NCBI GenBank assembly: GCA_002421995.1
Contig: DISP01000121.1
Coordinates: 1 to 26,744, forward strand
From: Bacteroidales bacterium UBA6207
Lineage (GTDB): Bacteria; Bacteroidota; Bacteroidia; Bacteroidales; F082
Reading direction: 5' to 3'
DNA length: 26,744 nt
Part shown: positions 1 to 6,140 of the stretch, one piece after another
Layout of the letters: each line of letters opens with the position of its first letter
How positions within the stretch are numbered: position 1 is the first letter of the stretch
Position numbers and translations under genes: made by a program
The notes under the pieces: model-generated
The model's database searches: none
Seen by the model: the letters and a program-made list of their open reading frames with translations, nothing else
Told to the model about the DNA's origin: nothing

Positions 1-986
1 TTTCGGGTCATGTCGTAGGCGGTGCCTTCGTAGGTGGCCCTGTAGAGTTCGGTGAGTTTGGCAACGGTCACTTTTTCTTCAGGTTTCACTGAAAAGGGCA
101 GTTCTTCCATGTCCATCGTCAGGCCCAGCGAGGGGGCTAAGCTGCTGAGCACAAAAAACTCCCTGATTTTAAACGGTTTTTCCTGATCGGCATAGGCTTT
201 CCAGAATTTGAATTCACCCTGGCCATCCCACAGGCCAAACTCAATGGCCACAGCCTCCACATTGTCGGATGCCATGAAATAATCGGGGTTATTCCGGTCT
301 ATTTTGCCGATGCGGGAGATGTTTGCCGAGATACCCACATGATCATCGGGGATGCGTTGGGCAGCCCAGACACCACCGATACGCACGGGGCCTTCGCCCA
401 GGATTTCCATCTGCCACACTTCGTTTTTATCGGCTATGGTGATGCACTCGCCATAGTCGGCATAGCCGTATTCCTTTATCAGATTACCTATCAGCCGGAT
501 GGCATCGCGGGCGTTGTCGCAGCGTTGCAGGGCCAGACGCTGCAGCTCCTCGATGAGAAACATCGCTTTTTTGTTGACGAGGGTGTCGGGTCCCACGAAG
601 GTAGTTTCGCCAATGCCGAGTTGTTTTTCGTTGAGGCTGGGATAGGCCGTGTTGAGATAGGCAAATGTATGTTTCACCTGCGGGATGAATCCGGCCACCG
701 TCACCTTGCGCATATCGTCGGGAGCTTCGGTGTGCAGCGTTCCTTTGAGCACCTGATGCAAGGCAGTGTCGGCATGATCGGCGGCAGCTTCCAGGCGCAG
801 CCAGGTGCGGTAATTGCCATCGCAGGTATGTGCCGTAATGACCGAGCCATCGGCTGAGGCTTTTTTGCCCACCATGATGCTGGTGCAGCTTTCGCCAAAA
901 TGCGGATCACCGGGCTGCAACTGTCCATAAGTCAGCGAAGTGTATCCTAAAAATGAAATAAGAAAAAATAAAAACGACTTTTTCAT
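1..986 (-). CDS. Secreted C69-family dipeptidase (partial, C-terminus off the window)
   Basis: The reading frame starts at ATG 986 and stays open to the left edge, giving 328 residues without a stop. It opens with a signal peptide (MKKSFLFFLISFLGYTSL, then a TYGQ cleavage-like site), so the enzyme is exported. At about residues 34-48 it reads CTSIMVGKKASADGS, which matches the family C69 (PepD-like, Ntn-hydrolase fold) pattern in which the exposed Cys is the nucleophile. Cys34 is therefore the likely catalytic residue after processing. Further typical blocks are YGYADYGEC and WQMEILGEGP in the middle. Family members cleave dipeptides or small peptides. A 104-nt gap separates it from the gene upstream, with a near-match to a Bacteroidetes -7 box (TTACTTTG, 1013-1020), so it may have its own promoter. 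Family assignment is firm; substrate is unknown. Confidence 0.85.
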   Translation of the reverse strand, partial: MKKSFLFFLISFLGYTSLTYGQLQPGDPHFGESCTSIMVGKKASADGSVITAHTCDGNYRTWLRLEAAADHADTALHQVLKGTLHTEAPDDMRKVTVAGFIPQVKHTFAYLNTAYPSLNEKQLGIGETTFVGPDTLVNKKAMFLIEELQRLALQRCDNARDAIRLIGNLIKEYGYADYGECITIADKNEVWQMEILGEGPVRIGGVWAAQRIPDDHVGISANISRIGKIDRNNPDYFMASDNVEAVAIEFGLWDGQGEFKFWKAYADQEKPFKIREFFVLSSLAPSLGLTMDMEELPFSVKPEEKVTVAKLTELYRATYEGTAYDMTR

Positions 987-1090
987 GCTGTCAAAATCTG
1001 AATTGAGGAAGCCAAAGTAAACAATTATTGAAATACGATGTGCTTCGTCCAGTTAACGGCACGAAAAAGTCGTGATCAGGCAGGGGCTTG

Positions 1091-1717
1091 TTAAAACTTG
1101 CCAAATTTGAGTGTAAAATGTCCCATAAAACCGTTCAGGGCTTTGTCAGAAACACCATCAATGGCAATGTCGGAGGTGAAGCGATAGGATGCTCCGGCAG
1201 CAAAACGCATAAAGCGAACGATGTTTAACTCAAGTTCGAGTCCCGGCTGCACCACAAAATAGGCACTTGCATCGCGCACCACCGGCTCGTAGTAGTAATC
1301 GCTGTAGTAGTACTGATCAACCTGTGCAATACCACCGGCACCCAGGATGATGGGCACAGTGAGGTGGATGGGCGAGAATGGCGCGATGATTGGCTCGATG
1401 AGCAGTCCGCCATAGCCACCGGTGAGGTGACGGCTAACGCTTCCGGGACTCATATTAACATCAAAGTTGTTCATAAAGCCATAGCCGGCCAATCCGATGG
1501 TAAGGCTGTGATCAACCACCCAACCGCCTTTCATGCCGCCAAAAAAGGCATCGGTATCGTCAATGCGGCCAAAGCCCATGCTGAAAGCACCATAGCCACC
1601 GTTTGCTCCGTGCTGACGGTTGCCAAAAAGGGTTCGGTATTCGTTTCCGCTGCGCTCCTGCGCCAGGAGGCTAAAGCTTAGCAGCATTGCTGCAAGAAGA
1701 AAATTGATTCGTTTCAT
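1091..1717 (-). CDS. Small outer-membrane beta-barrel protein, last gene of the ECF operon
   Basis: This is a 208-residue protein with a clear signal peptide (MKRINFLLAAMLLSFSLLAQ). The mature part has short alternating hydrophobic/polar stretches rich in Gly, Tyr and Phe, and ends in LKFGKF with a terminal Phe, as expected for a small outer-membrane barrel. A run of tyrosines (QYYYSDYYYEP, about residues 135-145) probably lies in a loop. It begins 13 nt after the stop of the preceding barrel gene, so the two are almost certainly co-transcribed. I do not recognise a named family; the barrel call rests on composition and signal peptide, and the function is unknown. Confidence 0.65.
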   Translation of the reverse strand: MKRINFLLAAMLLSFSLLAQERSGNEYRTLFGNRQHGANGGYGAFSMGFGRIDDTDAFFGGMKGGWVVDHSLTIGLAGYGFMNNFDVNMSPGSVSRHLTGGYGGLLIEPIIAPFSPIHLTVPIILGAGGIAQVDQYYYSDYYYEPVVRDASAYFVVQPGLELELNIVRFMRFAAGASYRFTSDIAIDGVSDKALNGFMGHFTLKFGKF

Positions 1718-1730
1718 TGTTGTATTCAGA

Positions 1731-2237
1731 TTAGAAATTATATTTTATGGTAAATGCAAAGTCGCTGAGCGACAGCCTGAAAAACTGTTGTCCGAACAGC
1801 TCAAAAAATGGTTTGTAGTCGAAACCAACGGTGATTGGTATCTGTTCGATACGGTATTCGATACCTATGATACCATCGGCACCAATAACAGCTTTGGTTC
1901 GTGGATGGTAATAAGTCCCGTATTGGTTATCATCGCGCCAGCGGTTGTGGTGGTAGCGGGTGTAGCCCACATGCACTCCGGCACCATAATACATAAAAAA
2001 CTGGTCTTTGTAACTTATCATCACCGGTTTGTAAATTTCCATCAGGCCTGATAGCTGCACACCTCCCTCGCGGAAGCTAAGCAGGAGTTTCATATCTTCG
2101 TTTTGGCTGTAAAACTGCTGAAAGGTGAGTCCGCTGCTCAATCCGCCCCTGAAGCCGGCGGAAAATTCCTGTCTTTGCGCATGCAAGCCTGTAGCCAGCA
2201 AAAGAAAAAGTGCAAAAAATATCTTTCTCATATCCAT
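1731..2237 (-). CDS. Small outer-membrane beta-barrel protein
   Basis: This is a 168-residue exported protein. The ATG at 2237 follows directly after the TAA of the lipoprotein gene upstream, but an ATG two codons later (2231) gives a cleaner signal peptide, MRKIFFALFLLLATGLHAQ. Either start is possible. The mature protein has beta-strand-like segments (FSAGFRGGLSSGLTFQQFY, FFMYYGAGVHVGYTRYHHN) and ends in FAFTIKYNF with a terminal aromatic residue, typical of outer-membrane barrels of the OmpA/OmpX size class. The zero-length spacing to its neighbour implies one transcript and probably coupled translation. Its specific role is not deducible; it is a candidate output of the ECF sigma factor at the head of the operon. 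Confidence 0.65.
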   Translation of the reverse strand: MDMRKIFFALFLLLATGLHAQRQEFSAGFRGGLSSGLTFQQFYSQNEDMKLLLSFREGGVQLSGLMEIYKPVMISYKDQFFMYYGAGVHVGYTRYHHNRWRDDNQYGTYYHPRTKAVIGADGIIGIEYRIEQIPITVGFDYKPFFELFGQQFFRLSLSDFAFTIKYNF

Positions 2238-2975
2238 TTATTGTTTGATCACCCTGCCTGAGCCGGTGATATGTTGCACAACGTCAGGGTTTCCGCGGTA
2301 ATACACATTGCCGCTTCCCGAAATCTCTGCATCGAGCAGGCTCGAAACCCTCACATACATATTGCCCGAGCCGGTGATGGTGGCAAAACAGCGCATTTGG
2401 TTGAGCGAATAGGCTTCGATATTGCCCGAGCCGGTGATGGTGAGTTCGGTGGTTGTGGCAATGCCCGACAGCCCGATGCGTCCCGAGCCGCTTATTTCGG
2501 CTTCGAGGTTAATCACGTCAACATCATCCACATCAATGGTGCCGCTGCCGTTGAGCTTTACTTTCAGGTTGTCAAGATACAGGTCATTGGCAACAACAGA
2601 GCCCGAACCGTTGAGTTCGATAATGTCAGCATACGGTGTATAAACAGTGACCATGATGCTCATGGTGTTGTTGATGCAGCGGTTGCTCACTGTTTCGATG
2701 TAGAGTTTGCGCCCTGCCACCGTGGTTTGAATATAGGGCAACAGGTTTGACTCGGCATCTATTTCAACTTCGTAGTAGTCGGCAGGCACGATCGTGACAT
2801 CGAACGAGCCGTTGTTAACCACACCTTCGAATGAAGGAAGGCTGCGCACTTCTATCTCAGGCTGTCCGTTACCGCGCAGGCACATCCCGTCCTTGTAGCA
2901 GCTGCTGAGCGAAAGGAGAAAGGCAAAGGCCACCATGGCTGCCAATCCCTTTAAGATTGATTTTTGATTCAACAT
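2238..2975 (-). CDS. GIN-domain (DUF2807) surface lipoprotein
   Basis: The protein has a lipoprotein signal peptide ending in the lipobox LSLSSC, with Cys26 lipidated if translation starts at ATG 2975. An upstream in-frame ATG at 2999 would add MFNKNANI; I prefer 2975 because it gives a normal-length signal peptide, but no Shine-Dalgarno decides it. The mature part matches the head GIN domain (DUF2807, putative autotransporter adhesin): seven repeats of the type hydrophobic-(N/S/T)-GSG (LNGSGSV, LNGSGTI, ISGSGRI, ITGSGNI, ITGSGNM, ISGSGNV, ITGSGRV), spaced about 20 residues apart, as in a right-handed beta-helix. Such proteins are common cell-envelope lipoproteins in Bacteroidetes. Ligand and role are unknown. 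Confidence 0.85.
   Translation of the reverse strand: MLNQKSILKGLAAMVAFAFLLSLSSCYKDGMCLRGNGQPEIEVRSLPSFEGVVNNGSFDVTIVPADYYEVEIDAESNLLPYIQTTVAGRKLYIETVSNRCINNTMSIMVTVYTPYADIIELNGSGSVVANDLYLDNLKVKLNGSGTIDVDDVDVINLEAEISGSGRIGLSGIATTTELTITGSGNIEAYSLNQMRCFATITGSGNMYVRVSSLLDAEISGSGNVYYRGNPDVVQHITGSGRVIKQ
2359..2442. repeat. 24-nt exact direct repeat inside the GIN lipoprotein gene
   Basis: Positions 2359-2382 and 2419-2442 are identical over 24 nt, with a 60-nt period. They encode the adjacent ITGSGNM and ITGSGNI turns of the GIN beta-helix. DNA identity above what the protein motif demands suggests recent duplication or conversion of one 20-residue coil. Confidence 0.7.
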
Positions 2976-3044
2976 GATATTTGCGTTTTTATTAAACATT
3001 GCTTGCTAATTGATTCGTTTTGAATTGACTTGATATTTTTTGGT

Positions 3045-4136
3045 TTAACGCTGAAGGATATTGAGTTCGCCCCCGGTGAGGTTAAACTTCAGGTTTGAAC
3101 CTTTACCGCTTCCGAGTTTTCCTTTCAGCAGGCTGAATTCGTTTTCGTTCTGTCCTTTTACCTGTTCGTTCACGGTAAAGGTTTGGGGATAATTCAGTCT
3201 GGCTTTTTTGCTGAACTGTATTTCGAGCCCGGCTGATTGTTCCCTGGACACGAATATCTGAATGCTTGTAAAGCTGGCCGTAAGCTGCAAAAACTGCATT
3301 TCTTTTCCCATTTCCTGCAAACTGAGGTTGCCGTAGTTTGATTGAAGCAATAGGTCGTTTTGCAGGTGGCTGAGCTCGATGCGGGAGAAAGAGGTTTCGC
3401 CGCTGAGCGATTGCAGTTTTTCGATGTTGATTTTGTCGCGGCGCGAATTGATTTGCAAGAGCGCTACTTCGCCCAGGCGTATGTCGGACGATTTGGTGTT
3501 GAGCCTTAATTTGTTAGCCGACTGCACCTCTATCTCGGCATAATTAAGCTCCAGCTGACCGTCTTCGATATGGCTGATGATGGCATTGCCAAAAGCTATT
3601 GTCAGCCTTGTCTTGCCCGAAAGCGAACCGGCCTGTAGTGTGCCGTTGGAGAGTTTGAACTCTGAGGCTGCCTCCTGCCCGGTGGTGTAAATGTTTCCAA
3701 AGCGGTTTTCAACTTTAACGATTGCCCAGCGCGGTAGATAAACCGTGTAGTTGATCTCGGCTTCGTTGCCGGCATTGAGCATGGATTTGGTAACATCGCT
3801 GATCTCGGTCCAGAGTTTTCCGTTTCCTGCAAAGGAAGAGATGGCATTCACATAATAGGGTGACTGACTAAAGAGTATGTCAATCTCGTTGTAAAGTTTT
3901 TCAACCCGCGATTCTTTTGAGGAGCGGATGTTCACTTCCACCTCAAAACGAACCGAGTCGGTATCCCAGCTGAGCAAATGCACATTTCCATACTTGTTAC
4001 TGATATTCACCTCGGTGGTTTTCAGCAGTTTAAAGCTTTTGTCGAATCTTTTCGACATTTCATAGGTTTGTCCGTTCATGGCAATTGGGGCAAAAAACGC
4101 CAATGCAATCCATAGTCTTATTAACTTATAATACAT
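3045..4136 (-). CDS. Secreted beta-rich DUF4097-like surface protein of the ECF operon
   Basis: This is a 363-residue exported protein. I place the start at ATG 4136, not at the in-frame ATG 4160, because only 4136 gives a signal peptide beginning at Met (MYYKLIRLWIALAFFAPIAMNGQ) and it follows an AGGAGG sequence by 6 nt. The mature part contains many short strand-turn units such as VNISNKYGNVHLLSWD, VENRFGNIYTTG and LLLQSNYGNLSLQEM. The recurring (Y/F)GN element is typical of DUF4097/GIN-like adhesin proteins that fold as a beta-helix or stacked sheet. It overlaps the 3' end of the anti-sigma gene by 11 nt, implying translational coupling. It has no lipobox and is probably periplasmic or surface-exposed. 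The family call is moderate; the function is unknown. Confidence 0.7.
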   Translation of the reverse strand: MYYKLIRLWIALAFFAPIAMNGQTYEMSKRFDKSFKLLKTTEVNISNKYGNVHLLSWDTDSVRFEVEVNIRSSKESRVEKLYNEIDILFSQSPYYVNAISSFAGNGKLWTEISDVTKSMLNAGNEAEINYTVYLPRWAIVKVENRFGNIYTTGQEAASEFKLSNGTLQAGSLSGKTRLTIAFGNAIISHIEDGQLELNYAEIEVQSANKLRLNTKSSDIRLGEVALLQINSRRDKINIEKLQSLSGETSFSRIELSHLQNDLLLQSNYGNLSLQEMGKEMQFLQLTASFTSIQIFVSREQSAGLEIQFSKKARLNYPQTFTVNEQVKGQNENEFSLLKGKLGSGKGSNLKFNLTGGELNILQR

Positions 4137-4677
4137 GGGGCACCTCCTCTTTTCCGGCATTGTTGTTACTGTGCAACTGCTGCAGCATATCTTCGAGCAG
4201 CTGAAGTTTAATTCGGTAATGTTGAATCATTGCTTCTACCACGGCTTCGGTAGCCACCTGGTCGCCCAGGTCCTTTTCGAGGGTGGCATACATGGCATCG
4301 AGCTCGGTGAATTCCTTTTGCAGATCGTCTCTCAGCTTAGGCTGATCGGCAGAAAGATCGAAAAGCTGCTGCGAACGTTCCTCTATCTGACTGGTATAAA
4401 AAGCTTTGGCTTCGCTGAGCATGCGAAGCGATTCGGACGGTATTTCAACAGCCTGTCTGTTGTCGGGAGCGGTTTGGTTTGTCCACACACTGAACAAATA
4501 TCCGGCGATGAAGATAGCCGCAATGCTTCCTATCCTTACGAAAAGCGTGAGTCTGCGCTGTCGTGCAGGCTTGGGCAGATTGGGACTGATTTTATCCCAC
4601 ATATCCGGATCAGGTTCAAGCTCGTCGAAAGCTTCCCTGTTGCTGCGGATGTAATCTTCCAATGAATCAGTTTTCAT
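4126..4677 (-). CDS. Single-pass membrane anti-sigma factor (putative)
   Basis: This is a 183-residue protein. It has a short cytoplasmic N-terminal part with the pattern seen in many Bacteroidetes anti-sigma proteins (ESLEDY-like helix, then FDELEPDPDMWDKI, residues 17-30). One transmembrane helix follows at about residues 43-65 (TLFVRIGSIAAIFIAGYLF). The C-terminal region is outside the membrane, acidic and probably coiled-coil (residues about 80-175). No zinc-binding H-x3-C-x2-C motif is visible, so it is not a ZAS-type anti-sigma. Its start codon overlaps the end of the ECF sigma gene by 11 nt, the usual arrangement of a sigma/anti-sigma pair. The role is inferred mostly from gene order and topology, not from a recognised domain. 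Confidence 0.7.
   Translation of the reverse strand: MKTDSLEDYIRSNREAFDELEPDPDMWDKISPNLPKPARQRRLTLFVRIGSIAAIFIAGYLFSVWTNQTAPDNRQAVEIPSESLRMLSEAKAFYTSQIEERSQQLFDLSADQPKLRDDLQKEFTELDAMYATLEKDLGDQVATEAVVEAMIQHYRIKLQLLEDMLQQLHSNNNAGKEEVPHVL
4143..4148 (-). promoter_or_regulatory. Shine-Dalgarno AGGAGG that decides the start at 4136
   Basis: On the minus strand AGGAGG is followed by 6 nt (TGCCCC) and ATG 4136. It lies inside the last codons of the anti-sigma gene (Glu-Glu-Val). Full Shine-Dalgarno sites are rare elsewhere in this window, so this one supports the downstream ATG over the one at 4160. Confidence 0.55.
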
Positions 4678-5242
4678 ATCCTTTTTGTGTTAGTATTTCT
4701 TTCACGCGCTGACGGGCACGCATGTATTGCGTTTTTGAATTGGAGACCGAGATGTCGAGTATCTCGGCTATCTCGTTGTGGTCGTAGCCCTCGAGCAGGT
4801 AGAGCGAAAAAATCATCCTGCTGCCCGATGGAAGTTCCTGCATGGCCCTTTTCACTTTTTCAGGACTAAGCTCTGCAGCGCTCACTTCCTCTTCGGCTTT
4901 TTGCGCAAACACATGCATATCGTCAAAGAACTGCAGATTGGCTTTTTTCTTTCGCATGTGGTTGATGGCCCTGTTGATGACGATCCGCTTGAGCCAGGCT
5001 CCGAAAGTGGACTCAAACCTGAAGCCCGATAAGCGTTTGAAAGCATCAGTGAAAGCTTCCTGCAACACATCCTCGGCGTCTTCCCTGTTCTGAAGCATCC
5101 TGTAGCTGATGTTGAGCATGGCCTTCGAATACTGCTGGTAAAGGCGGTATTGCGCAAGGCGTTCGCCCCGCATACATGCTTCGATCAACTCTTTAGGATT
5201 ATTCAGTTCAACTGTTTCCACACACGAAGGTTTTATTTCCAA
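4667..5242 (-). CDS. ECF-family RNA polymerase sigma factor
   Basis: This is a 191-residue sigma-70 family protein with only regions 2 and 4, as in ECF sigmas. Region 2 runs from about residue 18 to 95 and contains NREDAEDVLQEAFTDAFKRL and FGAWLKRIVINRAINHMRKK. Region 4 (about 130-185) has LPSGSRMIFSLYLLEGYDHNEIAEILDISVSNSKTQ-type sequence, the helix-turn-helix for -35 recognition. It heads an operon with its putative anti-sigma and four envelope proteins, so it probably controls them and itself in response to an envelope signal. The longest frame begins with TTG at 5242, directly after an in-frame stop; a GTG at 5221 is an equally plausible start. The family is certain; the signal is unknown. 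Confidence 0.92.
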   Translation of the reverse strand: MEIKPSCVETVELNNPKELIEACMRGERLAQYRLYQQYSKAMLNISYRMLQNREDAEDVLQEAFTDAFKRLSGFRFESTFGAWLKRIVINRAINHMRKKKANLQFFDDMHVFAQKAEEEVSAAELSPEKVKRAMQELPSGSRMIFSLYLLEGYDHNEIAEILDISVSNSKTQYMRARQRVKEILTQKGYEN

Positions 5243-5388
5243 TCTTCAACCACCAATGACAAGGCAATGAATAAAGGGTTGCAAAAAAAAGATTTTTTCT
5301 GAACCTTTTCATTGGTACTAAAATATAAATACCTGATAATCTTCCAAAAACAGTAATATAGGTTTGCCAATTTCGTCCATCCATTAAA

Positions 5389-5422
5389 TTTGTCTGTCCA
5401 TAATGTCCGGACAAAGATGTCC
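5389..5422. repeat. Cluster of TGTCC/GGACA inverted and direct repeats in the divergent gap
   Basis: The 266-nt gap between the ECF sigma gene and ruvA holds the perfect palindrome TGTCCGGACA (5404-5413), further TGTCC copies at 5395 and 5418, and a TTTGTC/GACAAA pair (5389-5394 and 5410-5415). It could be an operator for either divergent gene, or chance; no binding protein is known. Confidence 0.35.
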
Positions 5423-5466
5423 GTTCAACTTCGTAAAACAACAGCTCACTGTTTCAATGCTTTTGT

Positions 5467-5474
5467 TATTTTTG
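5467..5474 (+). promoter_or_regulatory. Candidate -7 element TATTTTTG for ruvA
   Basis: It matches the Bacteroidetes -7 consensus TAnnTTTG exactly and lies 34 nt before the ruvA ATG. No clear TTG-type -33 element is present at the expected spacing. It may drive ruvA and sprA together. Confidence 0.45.
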
Positions 5475-5508
5475 TAGCCTTATCTGATCCGCAGGCAAAA
5501 AGCATTTT

Positions 5509-6090
5509 ATGTACGCATATATTTCAGGAAAGCTCGTTGAGAAAAATCCCGCCTTTGTTGTGCTGGATGTGCAGGGCATCGGTTATCATCTGAATATCTC
5601 GCTCAACACCTACACGGCCATTCAGCAGTTGGAAAGCGCCCGTCTTTTTACCTATCTGGCTGTGCGCGAAGATGCACATACACTTTATGGCTTTTTTGAT
5701 CAGGAAGAAAAAAACCTGTTTCTTCATCTGATTTCTGTTTCAGGTGTCGGAACAAACACTGCCCGTGTGATCTTGTCATCACTAAGCACCCACGAAGCCA
5801 TCGAGGCCATTGCCTCGGGCAATGTCAATGTGCTTCAAAAGGTGAAAGGCATTGGCGCAAAAACTGCTCAGCGGGTGGTTGTTGATTTGCGCGACAAGGT
5901 TACCAAATTGCCTGTGCCGGGCCAAAAATCAACCGCTATATACAATACAAACAAAGAGGAAGCGTTATCTGCACTGCTTGTCCTCGGTTTTAACAAGGCT
6001 GCCGCCGAAAAAGCAGTTGCAAGATTGCTGGCGCAGGATGCTTCGCTGGCTGTTGATAAACTCATCAGGGAAGCCCTCAGGTTGTTATAA
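5509..6090 (+). CDS. ruvA: Holliday junction branch migration protein RuvA
   Basis: This is a 193-residue protein with the full RuvA architecture. The N-terminal OB-fold (residues 1-63) begins MYAYISGKLVEKNPAFVVLD and contains LYGFFDQEEKNLF at its end. The central domain has two helix-hairpin-helix motifs, VSGVGTNTARVIL and VKGIGAKTAQRVVVDL. The C-terminal three-helix domain (EEALSALLVLGFNKAAAEKAV onward) contacts RuvB. RuvA tetramers bind four-way junctions and load the RuvB motor; RuvB and RuvC are not in this window. The length is normal for the family. It precedes sprA by 50 nt with no obvious terminator, so read-through into sprA is likely. Confidence 0.97.
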   Translation: MYAYISGKLVEKNPAFVVLDVQGIGYHLNISLNTYTAIQQLESARLFTYLAVREDAHTLYGFFDQEEKNLFLHLISVSGVGTNTARVILSSLSTHEAIEAIASGNVNVLQKVKGIGAKTAQRVVVDLRDKVTKLPVPGQKSTAIYNTNKEEALSALLVLGFNKAAAEKAVARLLAQDASLAVDKLIREALRLL

Positions 6091-6140
6091 AAACCCGGTT
6101 GGACATAGCAAATGGTAAGAACCAAAAATGAAGTGATCTT

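Noticed and set aside
339..857. A 172-codon plus-strand frame at the left edge
   Set aside because: It is opposite the C69 dipeptidase, whose catalytic block and signal peptide are clear on the minus strand.
1060..1074. Hairpin CACGA-AAAAG-TCGTG between the last operon gene and the dipeptidase
   Set aside because: The stem is only five pairs and has no T tract on the minus strand, so I do not call it a terminator.
5208..5441. A minus-strand 77-codon frame in the ECF sigma/ruvA gap
   Set aside because: Most of it lies in AT-rich intergenic sequence and overlaps the start of the sigma gene in another frame; no motif or signal supports it.
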